A DNA stretch of 48,983 nucleotides, taken from Caryophanales bacterium. Lineage in GTDB: Bacteria > Bacillota_I > Bacilli_A > RFN20 > CAG-826. Under the pieces are notes generated by a model. It saw nothing but the letters and a program-made list of their open reading frames with translations, had not been told where the DNA came from and made no database searches. Shown one piece after another: positions 39,517 to 48,738 of this stretch; positions within the stretch are counted from its first letter, which is position 1; every line of letters begins with the position of its first letter. The translations under genes were made by a program, and so were the position numbers. The DNA lies in the NCBI GenBank assembly GCA_022781015.1, contig JALEUF010000150.1:1-48983 (forward strand), in the 5' to 3' direction.

Positions 39517-42468
39517 ATGGAAAAAGTAGAGATTATTAACGAAGAAAATCAGTTAGAAAACGAAGATAATCAAATTGATGTTTCATTAGAATTAAAACAC
39601 ATCAAAAAAGATTATTACGTTAATAAAAAGCCATTCACTGCAATAAAGGACTTATCTTTGGTTTTCCCTAAAAAAGGATTCGTTGCTATACTAGGTGAAT
39701 CTGGATGTGGCAAATCCACTTTGCTTAATATTTTAGGCGGACTAGACCGTTATACATCTGGTGATTTACTAATTAATGGCGTATCTACTAAACAATTTAA
39801 TGATGCAGATTGGGATAAATATAGGAATACCCAGGTAGGATTTATATTCCAAAGCTATAATTTGATTTCGCATTTTAATTTGCTTCAAAACGTTGAAGTT
39901 CCTTTAAAACTAGCGGGTATCAACCAAAAAGAACGAGAAGAAAGGGCCAAAGCTGCTTTAGAAAAAGTAGGATTAGGAGATTCTTTACATAAGATTCCTA
40001 ATCAATTATCTGGAGGGCAACAGCAAAGAGTTGCTATAGCTAGGGCCTTAATAAATAATCCAAGCATTATTCTTGCCGATGAACCTACAGGTGCTTTAGA
40101 TTCTGCGACTTCCATTCAAGTAATGGAGCTAATTAAAGAGGCAGGAAAAGAATGCTGTGTCATCATGGTTACACATAATGAAAAGCTAGCAAAGAAATAT
40201 GCGGATAGAATAATAACCATGAGTGATGGAGAAGCAATTTCGGATACTTCTCCTATTGAAGTCGGTGTTGAAATAGAAAAACAAAAAACAAAAGAAAAAA
40301 GAACCGGCATGTCTTTTGTTTCGGCTCTCCACTCTTCTTTTAAAAACGTCTTAACAAAGAAAACCAGGACTGCGTTGACTGCAGTTGCTTGTTCTTTTGG
40401 TATTATTGGTGTTGCTTTGGTTTTAGCTACTAGCAATGGCTTTTCTTTATATGTAAAAGATGTAGAAACTTCTGTTGCTTCTAGCGTTCCTATTACTATT
40501 TCCCCTACCGTAGTTTCTTATAAATCAAATAACCAAGATTCATATACTAGGGCTGATGAATTCCCTAAAGACAATAATATCAGAGTTTATGATTCTTCCT
40601 CTTCTAGCTACGTAGTTCATCAAAATACATTTACCAAAGAATATATTGATGCCTTAAAGGCTACTATGACTGATAAAAATAATCCCGCTTATGGAACTGT
40701 TATGTCAGTTATGGAAAATAGGAATGGCTTAGATTTCCATTTCCTTACAAAAGATGGGATGGGTGAAGATGCAAAGATTACTTCAATCAATCAATATGCC
40801 TCTGCTTCTTCTTTAGGGGCTATGGTATCTTCTGTTACATCTTTACCAACAACAATTATCCATGAGCTATATGGAGACGAAGAATCTCTTTCTAGCATGT
40901 ATGATGTAATTGATGGCAAATTCCCTGAAAACGATAATGAACTAGTTTTAGTCGTAGATAGATATAACCGCGTTGATTTCTCTACCTTGAAAGAGCTAGG
41001 TGTTTTTCCTTCTAATTCAACTTATGAAACCTTGGATGCAAATGAAAAACAAATTAGTTTCTCTTCTTTGATTTATGATGGAGAAGGCGATAACGAATAC
41101 AAGGAATATAAGTGTTATACAAACTCCTCTTATTATAAAAAATCAATGGAAACCAAAATCATTGCCAAGGTTCCTTCCTATAAGAACATTAAGCTAGAAA
41201 TGAATGGGGAGAACTCCAAGTTTGTTGGCGAGGAAGACGAGACCGAAATAATTAGGTATAAGACAGTTGATGATTATGATGAAGTCTATAACAATGACGA
41301 ATACTATAATCCTATAAAATGCAAAATCGTTGGGGTTTTGCGCCCAACAAAGGAATCTTATCTTACTTTAATGCCTTCATCTCTAGCTTATTTGCCAGGC
41401 TTAAAAGAAACAATGGCAAAAGATTATTCTGAAGGAGGAGCTGGTTATAATCTTGCGCAAGAACAAAAAGATAACTGGTATGTTCCTAGATCAAAAAGCG
41501 ATCCAACTGATGTTAGTAACGACGGACTTGCTTCTTTAAATGCTTCTTTGAAAACTTTGATGAAATCCTATTCAGAAAAAGAGGAAGGGGAAGCCACTAT
41601 ATCAACGAATACCCTTTCTACTTTGTTCAATAATGTTGCTAGATATCAAAATATCTTCTGCATAAAGCAAATGAATGAAGATGGAGGATATACCTGCTAT
41701 GTCCCTTCTTCAAACCCAAAATCATATTTATCATGGTGCCAATCCTATGGGGCAACATTTAATCAACTAGAAATCAATAATGATTCAAACAATGCTGCAT
41801 TGTTCTTGCTCATGCTAACCAGCGGAGAATTCTTCTCCAAGAATAGCGAATCTAATTTTGTTGATGTAATGGCTTTGGCCAATTCCTATTCATTAATTAC
41901 TTCGGTGCTAGTTTTTCCGAAGAGTTTATCTAGCAAAGACGTATTACTTAGATATATGGATTCGTTAAACGAAGGAAAGCGTGATTCCGAAAAGATAGTC
42001 TATAGCGACATTATGTCTGATTTTACAGGTTCATTGGGAACAATGATTAATGTTATATCGGCAGTTTTGATTGTTTTTGCTTCTATTTCTTTGGTTGTTT
42101 CTTCTGTTATGACTGCGATTATTACTTATGTCTCGGTTGTTGAAAGGACAAAAGAAATCGGAATACTTAGGGCATGTGGGGCAAGAAAGAAAGACGTAGG
42201 TCGATTGTTTGAAGCCGAATGTGTGATTATTGGGTTAGTTGCTGGGCTTATCGGAGTCTTGTTTACTGTTTTGGCTTGCATCCCAATTAATGCAATTATT
42301 GATTATAAATTCCCCGGGAACAACTTGTCTTCTATAGCCAAGCTCAATCCGTTGCATGCTTTAATTTTACTTGCCTTGTCTATTTTGCTTTCATATTTAA
42401 GTGGTTTAATTCCATCAAGAATGGCCGCGAATAAAGATCCGGTTACATGTTTAAGGAGTGATCAATGA
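39517..42468 (+). CDS. MacB/LolCD-type ABC transporter, ATPase fused to permease
   Basis: A 983-aa fusion. The N-terminal ATPase (about 20-240) is of the MacB/LolD class: Walker A GESGCGKS (60 on), signature LSGGQQQRVAIARAL, Walker B ILADEPTGALD, H-loop VMVTHNEKLAKKYADRII. Then comes a first membrane helix (TALTAVACSFGIIGVALVLA, near 280-310), a ~500-residue extracytoplasmic domain rich in Ser/Tyr/Asn, and three FtsX-type helices at the C-terminus (about 850-975). Such mechanotransmission pumps move peptides, lipids or lipoproteins without passing them through the membrane helices. The ATG at 39517 is preferred to a TTG at 39499. Overlaps the P-type ATPase by ATGA. Confidence 0.92.
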   Translation: MEKVEIINEENQLENEDNQIDVSLELKHIKKDYYVNKKPFTAIKDLSLVFPKKGFVAILGESGCGKSTLLNILGGLDRYTSGDLLINGVSTKQFNDADWDKYRNTQVGFIFQSYNLISHFNLLQNVEVPLKLAGINQKEREERAKAALEKVGLGDSLHKIPNQLSGGQQQRVAIARALINNPSIILADEPTGALDSATSIQVMELIKEAGKECCVIMVTHNEKLAKKYADRIITMSDGEAISDTSPIEVGVEIEKQKTKEKRTGMSFVSALHSSFKNVLTKKTRTALTAVACSFGIIGVALVLATSNGFSLYVKDVETSVASSVPITISPTVVSYKSNNQDSYTRADEFPKDNNIRVYDSSSSSYVVHQNTFTKEYIDALKATMTDKNNPAYGTVMSVMENRNGLDFHFLTKDGMGEDAKITSINQYASASSLGAMVSSVTSLPTTIIHELYGDEESLSSMYDVIDGKFPENDNELVLVVDRYNRVDFSTLKELGVFPSNSTYETLDANEKQISFSSLIYDGEGDNEYKEYKCYTNSSYYKKSMETKIIAKVPSYKNIKLEMNGENSKFVGEEDETEIIRYKTVDDYDEVYNNDEYYNPIKCKIVGVLRPTKESYLTLMPSSLAYLPGLKETMAKDYSEGGAGYNLAQEQKDNWYVPRSKSDPTDVSNDGLASLNASLKTLMKSYSEKEEGEATISTNTLSTLFNNVARYQNIFCIKQMNEDGGYTCYVPSSNPKSYLSWCQSYGATFNQLEINNDSNNAALFLLMLTSGEFFSKNSESNFVDVMALANSYSLITSVLVFPKSLSSKDVLLRYMDSLNEGKRDSEKIVYSDIMSDFTGSLGTMINVISAVLIVFASISLVVSSVMTAIITYVSVVERTKEIGILRACGARKKDVGRLFEAECVIIGLVAGLIGVLFTVLACIPINAIIDYKFPGNNLSSIAKLNPLHALILLALSILLSYLSGLIPSRMAANKDPVTCLRSDQ

Positions 42469-44975
42469 AAAAGACTACAAAGAAACTAAATGAATTGATT
42501 GCTTCCGCTGTTCCTTATGAAGTGGATCCTAGTGTTGGACTAAACAAAACCCAGGTTGATGAAAGAAAAAAATCAGGTTTAGTCAATAAAGTAAGCAAAC
42601 AAGTTACAAAGACTTATCCTCAGATTCTTTTTGATAATTTATTCAATTTTTTAAACATCATTTTGTTTGCTGTTTTTATTTTGATGTTGCTAGCTAGATT
42701 ATCCTTTTCCCATTATTTCTTCATCATAATATTGGGCGCGAATATATTTATCGGAATTGCCCAGGACATAAATGCTAGAAGGACGGTTGATAAGCTACGT
42801 ATTGTAACTGATCCTAAAGCCAAAATAATTAGGGGCGGTGTTGAAATTGAGACTTCCGCAAGTGAAGTTGTTCTTTCTGACATTATCAAACTTTCTAGCG
42901 GAGACAAAATATCTGCAGATAGCGTTGTTAGAGAAGGCGAGATTGCAGTCGATGAATCTTTGTTGACTGGGGAATCCATACCTGTAAAAAAGAAAAAGGG
43001 CGACCCCATATATGCAGGAACATTCCTTACAAAGGGTAGCTGCCTTGCTGAAGTTGTTAAAGTTGGCTCTGCTAATTATGATGAAACATTAAGGACAAAT
43101 GCTTCAAAATTCGACCGTCCAAATTCTGAAATAAAAAGATCAATCAATTCGATTGTCTTGACCTGCGGCATCTTATCAATTTGCTTTGGGGCAACGCAGT
43201 TTATTACTTTTACCATACAAAAGATTAGTGAGGGGTTCTCATTTAACCAAATATATGGAAGCATGAATCCTGATTTGTCTAGGTTTATAGCTTCAGTTTC
43301 AGGTTCAATTGTTGCAATGCTTCCGACCGGTATGTTCCTTCTTACTTCATTAACTTTGGCAGTTGGAGTTATTACTCTAGGAAAGAAAAGAGTTTTGGTG
43401 CAGCAACTCTATTGTATTGAAATGCTAGCTAGGGTCGATATGCTTTGCTTAGATAAAACAGGGACATTAACCGATGGAACGATGAAATTAATTGAAGTCA
43501 TTCCCGTTGGTAAAAACACGCAGACCAGCGAGATTGGGTATTTAGTTTCATCTATTCTTCATTTTACGCGTGATTCAAATCCAACCGCACAAGCCTTGAT
43601 TGAAGAATTCGGCTCTTCTTGCCATGAACAAATGCTTGAGTGCATTCCCTTTGATTCCGAGCTTAAATATTCGGCAGTTTCTTTAATAGATGAGGGTAGC
43701 TATGTATTCGGAGCATACGGGTTTGTTCCCGCGAAAGAAGATTCTGATATAAAATCCTTGATAGCTTCCAAGGCTAGCGAAGGTAATAGATGTCTAGTAG
43801 TTGCTAGAAATAAGAAAGCAATAAAAAATGGCAAGGTTCCTGATGGATGTGAAATCATTGGAGTCCTTGTTCTTTCTGACCACATAAAAGATGATGCCGA
43901 GGCGAATATAAAATGGTTTATCGATTCCGGCGTCGAGATTAGAGTTATTTCAGGAGATGATCCTGTTACGGTTTCTGAAATTGCTAAAAAGGTTGGAGTA
44001 CCAAATGCGAACAAATGCATTTCTTTGGAAGGAAAGTCATTAGATGAAACTGCTGCCCTCGCTCCGATTTATAATGTATTCGGCAGGGTGAGCCCGGAAC
44101 AAAAGGCTGTTTTAATAAATACCTATAAACAAATGGGTAACAAAGTTGCAATGACTGGCGATGGCGTTAATGATATCTTGGCTTTAAAGGTTGCAGACTG
44201 CTCTATTGCGATGGCAAGTGGCTCTGAAGCCGCGAGAAGCGTTTCCCATTTAGTCGCACTTGATTCAGATTTCTCTAAACTCCCGGATGTAGTATTCCAA
44301 GGGAGACGTGTAATCAATAACTTGCAAAGAACATGCTCTGTATTTGTTACAAAAACTATGTTTGCCATAGTTCTTTCCTTTATCTTTATAATATCCATGT
44401 TTGTTAATGGAATGGGTTATCCATTTAACACAGCAAATATGTTTATTTGGGAATTTATTACTATAGGTATCGCTTCCTTTTTCCTTGCTTTGCAACCTTC
44501 TAATGAAAAACTGCAAGGTTCATTTCTTAAAAACATATTAGTAAGAGCATTTCCTGCAGGATTAACAGAAATAATAGCTGCTACGATTCCTTTTGCTGTC
44601 TATTTGATTTGTCCAAATGCATTTACTAGTTCTACTAACCCTGATTTCTATTGGATGGCAACTTGCACGTGCGCAGTAGTTTCCTTTACCTTAATTTCTT
44701 TTGTATCCTTATTTATAATCTGCGTCCCGCTTAATAGATATAGGACTATTTTATTTGTTGCCCTTTCTATTTTGGGGATATTGATATTTGGCTGTGATAT
44801 AGGTCTATATTTTACAAGAGGGAAAACATTTAGCCCTATATTGGCCCTCTCTTGGGGAAATTTGTCTTGGGGTTTTTATCTAACAACAGCCTTAAATGTA
44901 ATTATTTTCGGCTCTCTATATTTCTTATTGGGTAAGAGGGTTGTAAAATGGATTGAAAGCATTGGAGAAGAATGA
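42465..44975 (+). CDS. Cation-transporting P-type ATPase (CtpE-like)
   Basis: An 836-aa E1-E2 pump with about ten membrane helices. Motifs in order: actuator LTGES, phosphorylated Asp330 in DKTGTLTDG, ISGDDPVTV, and the hinge MTGDGVNDILALKVADCSIAMASGSEAARSVSH followed by LVALDSDFSKLP. The SEAARSVSH...LDSDF pattern is that of the CtpE-like group, for which calcium uptake is described in mycobacteria; the ion here is not certain. No N-terminal heavy-metal domain is present. Coupled to the ABC gene (ATGA) and to psuG (ATGATGA). Confidence 0.92.
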   Translation: MKKTTKKLNELIASAVPYEVDPSVGLNKTQVDERKKSGLVNKVSKQVTKTYPQILFDNLFNFLNIILFAVFILMLLARLSFSHYFFIIILGANIFIGIAQDINARRTVDKLRIVTDPKAKIIRGGVEIETSASEVVLSDIIKLSSGDKISADSVVREGEIAVDESLLTGESIPVKKKKGDPIYAGTFLTKGSCLAEVVKVGSANYDETLRTNASKFDRPNSEIKRSINSIVLTCGILSICFGATQFITFTIQKISEGFSFNQIYGSMNPDLSRFIASVSGSIVAMLPTGMFLLTSLTLAVGVITLGKKRVLVQQLYCIEMLARVDMLCLDKTGTLTDGTMKLIEVIPVGKNTQTSEIGYLVSSILHFTRDSNPTAQALIEEFGSSCHEQMLECIPFDSELKYSAVSLIDEGSYVFGAYGFVPAKEDSDIKSLIASKASEGNRCLVVARNKKAIKNGKVPDGCEIIGVLVLSDHIKDDAEANIKWFIDSGVEIRVISGDDPVTVSEIAKKVGVPNANKCISLEGKSLDETAALAPIYNVFGRVSPEQKAVLINTYKQMGNKVAMTGDGVNDILALKVADCSIAMASGSEAARSVSHLVALDSDFSKLPDVVFQGRRVINNLQRTCSVFVTKTMFAIVLSFIFIISMFVNGMGYPFNTANMFIWEFITIGIASFFLALQPSNEKLQGSFLKNILVRAFPAGLTEIIAATIPFAVYLICPNAFTSSTNPDFYWMATCTCAVVSFTLISFVSLFIICVPLNRYRTILFVALSILGILIFGCDIGLYFTRGKTFSPILALSWGNLSWGFYLTTALNVIIFGSLYFLLGKRVVKWIESIGEE

Positions 44976-45880
44976 TGAAAATAAGTTTAAGAGTAGCAAA
45001 AGCACTTGCAAACAAAGAACCAGTAGTCGCACTTGAGTCTACGATTATATCGCATGGGATGCCTTATCCTAAAAATGTTGAGACAGCCTTGTTGGTAGAA
45101 AAAACAATAGAAGATAATGGGGCCATTCCTGCAACAATCGGAATTATCGATGGCGAGATTGTAGTCGGGATGAGTCATGATGAAATTGAGGAATTTGGCA
45201 AGAAAAAAGGAATTGCTAAAGTTTCAAAAAGAGACTTGCCAATTGTAGTAGCCAAAAAAATGTGGGGTGCCACTACTGTATCCGCTACTATGCTAATTGC
45301 ACATATGGCTGGTATTGAAATATTCGTTACTGGCGGTATCGGGGGTGTTCATCGCGGAGCTGAATCCACTTTTGATATTTCCCGCGACCTAAAAGAATTA
45401 GGGAAAGTCGATGTTGCTGTTATTTGCTCTGGGGCTAAAGCAATATTAGATATCCCAAAGACTTTAGAATATCTAGAAACCGAAGGAGTTACCATTCTTT
45501 CTAACAAGGAAAAGAGTTTTGCTAACTTTTACTCATCTTCTAGTTCTTATCCGGTTGATTATGCGTTTACCTCCGCTAAAGAAGCTGCCTCGATTATCAA
45601 GGCTAAACGTGACTTGGAATTAGAGGGTGGTATTTTGATTTCTAACCCAGTTCCAGAAGAATATTCGTTACCTCATGATTATATTGATTCGATTGTTGAT
45701 CAAGCTGTTAAGGAAAGCAAAGAGCAAGGAATCAAGGGTAAGGATGTCACTCCTTTCCTTTTGAAGCGTATTGTTGAATTAACTGGTGGCAAATCACTTG
45801 AATCCAACATAGCCCTTATATTAAATAATGCTAAATTGGGTGCAAATATAGCCAAGGAATATTCCTCTTTAATCAAATGA
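44975..45880 (+). CDS. psuG: Pseudouridine-5'-phosphate glycosidase PsuG
   Basis: Reversibly splits pseudouridine 5'-phosphate into uracil and ribose 5-phosphate. The 301-aa protein matches the family throughout: VVALESTIISHGMPYP (Glu acid/base region), TIGIIDGEIVVGMS, GATTVSATMLIAHMAGI, FVTGGIGGVHRGAE, ICSGAKAILDIPKTLEYLET with the catalytic Lys, and the C-terminal LTGGKSLESNIALILNNA. Two ATGs are possible (44972 and 44975); the second is 7 bases from GGAG. No PsuK kinase or pseudouridine transporter lies next to it. It overlaps both neighbours. Confidence 0.95.
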   Translation: MKISLRVAKALANKEPVVALESTIISHGMPYPKNVETALLVEKTIEDNGAIPATIGIIDGEIVVGMSHDEIEEFGKKKGIAKVSKRDLPIVVAKKMWGATTVSATMLIAHMAGIEIFVTGGIGGVHRGAESTFDISRDLKELGKVDVAVICSGAKAILDIPKTLEYLETEGVTILSNKEKSFANFYSSSSSYPVDYAFTSAKEAASIIKAKRDLELEGGILISNPVPEEYSLPHDYIDSIVDQAVKESKEQGIKGKDVTPFLLKRIVELTGGKSLESNIALILNNAKLGANIAKEYSSLIK

Positions 45881-46437
45881 TTACCGAATCAAAACTCAAA
45901 TATGCCTTGAAGCAGATGATGGAAGATATCCCTTTGGAGGATATCAATGTCACCGCACTTTGCCAAAAGTGTGGATGCCATAGACAGACTTTTTACTATC
46001 ATTATCAAGATATATATGATTTGATTGCAGCTATTTTCCTTAATGAAGATTTAGAAAAAGTAAATCAGTGTAAGGATGTTAAATCTACTCTTAAGGCATT
46101 CCTTCAATATGTAAAAGATAATTTTACTTTCTTACGTTCTACCTATAATTCAGCCGCTAGAGATTTAACCGATGATTTTATATTTGGGAAACTAAATGCC
46201 AAATTATTGTCTTTATGGACTAAAGAAAACGAAGGCAAGGAACTTAAGAAAGATGGATATAGAAACGCTGCTAGGCGCTTTGCACATATAGTTTCTGACG
46301 AATTTGGGTATTGTTTCAAAGATCCTAAACTTACCCCTGAAAAATTCTCCAAGAAGATGAATAAATTTATTGACAATTCGATGAGCATTATCCTTCCTGC
46401 GATTATGAATCTATCTAAAAAAGAAGAATCTAAATAA
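45877..46437 (+). CDS. TetR-like transcriptional regulator
   Basis: A 186-aa protein with a TetR-type N-terminus: LKYALKQMMEDIPLEDINVTALCQKCGCHRQTFYYHYQDIYDLI (residues about 6-50), where CHRQTFYYHYQDIYDL is the recognition helix and following turn. The alpha-helical C-terminal part resembles the DhaS-like/TetR_C_8 group. Its start overlaps the psuG stop by ATGA, so it is the last gene of the operon it may control. Confidence 0.88.
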   Translation: MITESKLKYALKQMMEDIPLEDINVTALCQKCGCHRQTFYYHYQDIYDLIAAIFLNEDLEKVNQCKDVKSTLKAFLQYVKDNFTFLRSTYNSAARDLTDDFIFGKLNAKLLSLWTKENEGKELKKDGYRNAARRFAHIVSDEFGYCFKDPKLTPEKFSKKMNKFIDNSMSIILPAIMNLSKKEESK

Positions 46438-46730
46438 CTTTTATAACTAAATCACCAACCTTGATACCCTTTTTTATTTTTATCGTCGCTTTTTAGCAAA
46501 AAATAGATACAGACTGCGAAGAAATGCTATTGCCTAGCCTGTATGCTATTTAGAAACCTAGCCAAGTGAAGAAGATTTAAAATCTCATAATTATTGGATT
46601 ATATTGATGAAGCTTTTTTCGTTTGGGAATTAACCACAAAGTAAACATTAAAAATAAAGATAAAAACCGCTACATAGATAATAACAATTGTATATAACAT
46701 AGTTAGTCGTCAAAATTCGGAGGTTGTTAT
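46438..46730 (+). other. Intergenic region with short direct repeats
   Basis: 293 bases without a supportable gene. ATGCTATT occurs at 46524-46531 and 46543-46550, each followed by CCTAGCC (46533 and 46557), a degenerate direct repeat. TATAAC inside TGTATATAACATAG near 46690 may be the -10 of the oxidoreductase gene, and CGGAGG before 46731 is its ribosome site. No clear terminator for the upstream operon. Confidence 0.3.
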
Positions 46731-48002
46731 ATGGAGCAAAAAGAAAGAGTGTTGACTGTAGCGATTATTGGAGCGGGTTCCCGCGGGGCTGATTCTTATG
46801 GGAAAGTAATGAAAGAAGACCCTAGATATAAAATTGCTTCTGCTTGTGACAAAAGACAAGTAAAACTAGATGCGGTCAAAGAACGTTTTGGAGTAAGTGA
46901 TGATAATCTTTTCCTAGATGAAAAGGATTTCTTTGCTAAAAAAAGAGCGGATATCTGTATAGTTGCTACCCAAGATAAAGATCATGTCCGCCACTGCATC
47001 TCCGCTTTAAAGCTTGGCTATGATGTTCTTCTAGAAAAACCTATCACAGATTCAAAAGAAGAATGTCAAAAACTTCTTGCAGTCCAAAAGCAATATGGTG
47101 GCAAAGTTGTAGTTTGTCATGTTCTTAGATATGCACAGGCTTTCTTAGCTGCTTCAAAAATAATTGACGAAGGCAAAATAGGCAAATTAATGGACATCCA
47201 AGCGATTGAACAAGTTGCTTTCTGGCATCAAGCCCATAGCTATGTACGTGGAAATTGGAGAAGAAGCGAAGACACCTCTCCGATGATTATGGCCAAATGC
47301 TGTCATGACATGGATTTGCTTCAATTCTATGCAAAATCTAAATTCAAGACTGTTTCTTCTATAGGGAGCCTTAGCTTCTTTAAAAAGGAAAACCAACCAA
47401 AAGGCGCAGCTGACCATTGTAAAGATTGCCCTTATTTACATAGCTGCCCATATAGCGCTGAAAAGATTTATGTTGATTGGTGGGTCAGAGATGGACGTCC
47501 GAAGACTATGTGGCCAATGAATGTAGTTTGCACAGATGAAACTCTTACCGAAGAAGGAATAAGAAAAGCATATGAAAACGGGCCTTATGGACGTTGCGTA
47601 TTTGCTTGCGATAATGATGTAGTTGACCATCAAGAAACTAATATTCTTTTCGAAAACTGAGTTACTGCTAATTTATGCATGACTGCTTTTACTGGTGATG
47701 CAGGACGTATCTATAGATTCTATGGCAGTATGGGCGAATTAGATTTAAGCGAAGAGAAACAATGCTTGATTTTGAAAGTATACGATAAACCAACCGAAAC
47801 AATTCCATTTAATGCACTTCCTGATGTTTCTGGAGGGCATGGTGGAGGAGACACCGGGTTAGTTAACGCCTTATATGACGTCGTGACCGGCAAAAAGGAA
47901 GCAAGTACTGCATTAGAAAGCTCATTAGAATCTCACTTGATGGCTATTGCTGCTGAAGAAAGTAGACTTCAAGATGGAAAGGTGATTAAAAGAGGAGAAT
48001 AA
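46731..48002 (+). pseudogene. Gfo/Idh/MocA-family oxidoreductase interrupted by an in-frame TGA
   Basis: NAD(P)-dependent sugar or polyol dehydrogenase family. The first part (46731-47660, 309 aa) has the Rossmann GAGSRG (14-19), VATQDKDHVRHC, the EKP motif (102-104) and the second domain with CCHDMDLLQF, then a Cys cluster (HCKDCPYLHSCPYS). After LFEN comes TGA (47658-47660), and the same frame continues with VTANLCMTAFTGDAGRI to a proper C-terminus at 48002. A single change GGA to TGA would explain it, since Gly is usual there. The piece from the ATG at 47679 has no ribosome site. The intact protein would be 423 aa, with a good start (CGGAGG). Confidence 0.85.
47658..47660 (+). other. In-frame premature TGA codon
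   Basis: Codon 310 of the oxidoreductase. TGA is used as a true stop elsewhere in this window (for example gyrB, ispE and mnmE), so recoding is unlikely; nonsense mutation or a sequencing/assembly error is more likely. Confidence 0.8.
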
Positions 48003-48011
48003 ACTAGAAAG

Positions 48012-48040
48012 AGCCGTGTCTAAAATGACTGGCTTTTTTT
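48012..48040 (+). terminator. Terminator after the oxidoreductase
   Basis: AGCC, GTC, loop TAAAAT, GAC, GGCT (48012-48034), an interrupted stem followed by seven Ts. Confidence 0.65.
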
Positions 48041-48142
48041 GTGTTTGAGCTTACACGTAGTGGTAAGGGGGCGAAAACTTCCAAACAGTTGGGCAGTTCG
48101 GTAGAACTTATAGTCTTGGACACTTCTTAAAATGCCTCCTGC

Positions 48143-48421
48143 AATTGCCTTGCGGACCAACGCAAACAATTGAGTGGAGGCACATTGCCGAAAGATCTCG
48201 ACAACATTAGTTTAGCGCATGCTTGCTGGAACTGTAAGTACCACATAGTGTTGGCCCCAAGCGATAGAAGTAATCTATATTCGGCCAAAATAAGAAGATA
48301 TAACGTTAACCAAGTTGAGCAAACAACAAAAATTTTCATAGTCAATGATAAATTTAGTCCTTGGATACCATTTGTTGCAACGATTATGCCGAGTAACATA
48401 AATATAAGAAAGAACTATTGA
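48143..48421 (+). mobile_element. IS200/IS605-type TnpA remnant
   Basis: The open frame from a TTG at 48170 reads SLAHACWNCKYHIVLAP at residues ~14-30, matching the conserved N-terminus of IS200 TnpA transposases (SLAHxxWxCKYHIVFAPKYRR). After this the match is lost, and the frame ends at 83 aa; a full TnpA is ~150. Near the end MPSNINI may be the decayed HUH site (usually PDHxHM), with both His as Asn. Just upstream is an imperfect hairpin, AATTG-CC-TTGCG with CGCAA-A-CAATT (48143-48171), of the subterminal kind. No tnpB or right end was found. The preceding bases 48041-48142 hold nothing I can support. Confidence 0.55.
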
Positions 48422-48467
48422 AAACGCGGGAAACGGAGAAGTATATTAAATTGAAAGGACTTGATTA

Positions 48468-48738
48468 ATGCATTACATCGCCACCAAAGTAAAATTTTTA
48501 AAGGGGGGTTACTCTTGAGGTAACTTTTCAAGATGGGAAAGTTGTCAGGTATGATATGTCTTTAATGTTTCCTAAGTATCCTCAGTTAATAGAATTGCAG
48601 AAGAATCGCAAACTTTTTGAAAGTGGCCATCTTGACCCCGGCGGATATAGCGTTATTTGGAATGACGAATTGGATTTTGATGCCACAAGCATTTACGAAG
48701 ATGGTAAAGTCGCTAGAAAAGAAGAAACCAGCAAATAG
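48468..48738 (+). pseudogene. DUF2442-family protein, frameshifted at a G6 tract
   Basis: The reading from the ATG at 48468 (ribosome site AAAGGA) gives MHYIATKVKFLKGG and then stops at 48516. One base forward, the frame continues LEVTFQDGKVVRYDMSLMFP through ESGHLDPGGYSVIWNDELDFD to a stop at 48738, together the classic DUF2442 layout (~90 aa). The shift falls in GGGGGG at 48503-48508; five Gs would restore the gene. DUF2442 proteins are of unknown function and often sit beside DUF4160 partners; none is seen here. It could be decay, a sequencing slip, or slippage-controlled expression. Confidence 0.75.

Noticed and set aside
42308..42323. TTCCCCGGGAAC as a Noc-binding site
   Set aside because: Only a loose match to the Noc consensus, inside a coding region, with no noc gene in the window.
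47658..47660. TGA recoded as Gly or Trp
   Set aside because: TGA ends several genes here whose family length is correct (ispE, mnmE, gyrB), so the standard bacterial code applies.
48127..48399. Minus-strand open frame opposite the TnpA remnant
   Set aside because: No recognisable protein pattern and no ribosome site; it is a shadow of the transposase remnant.
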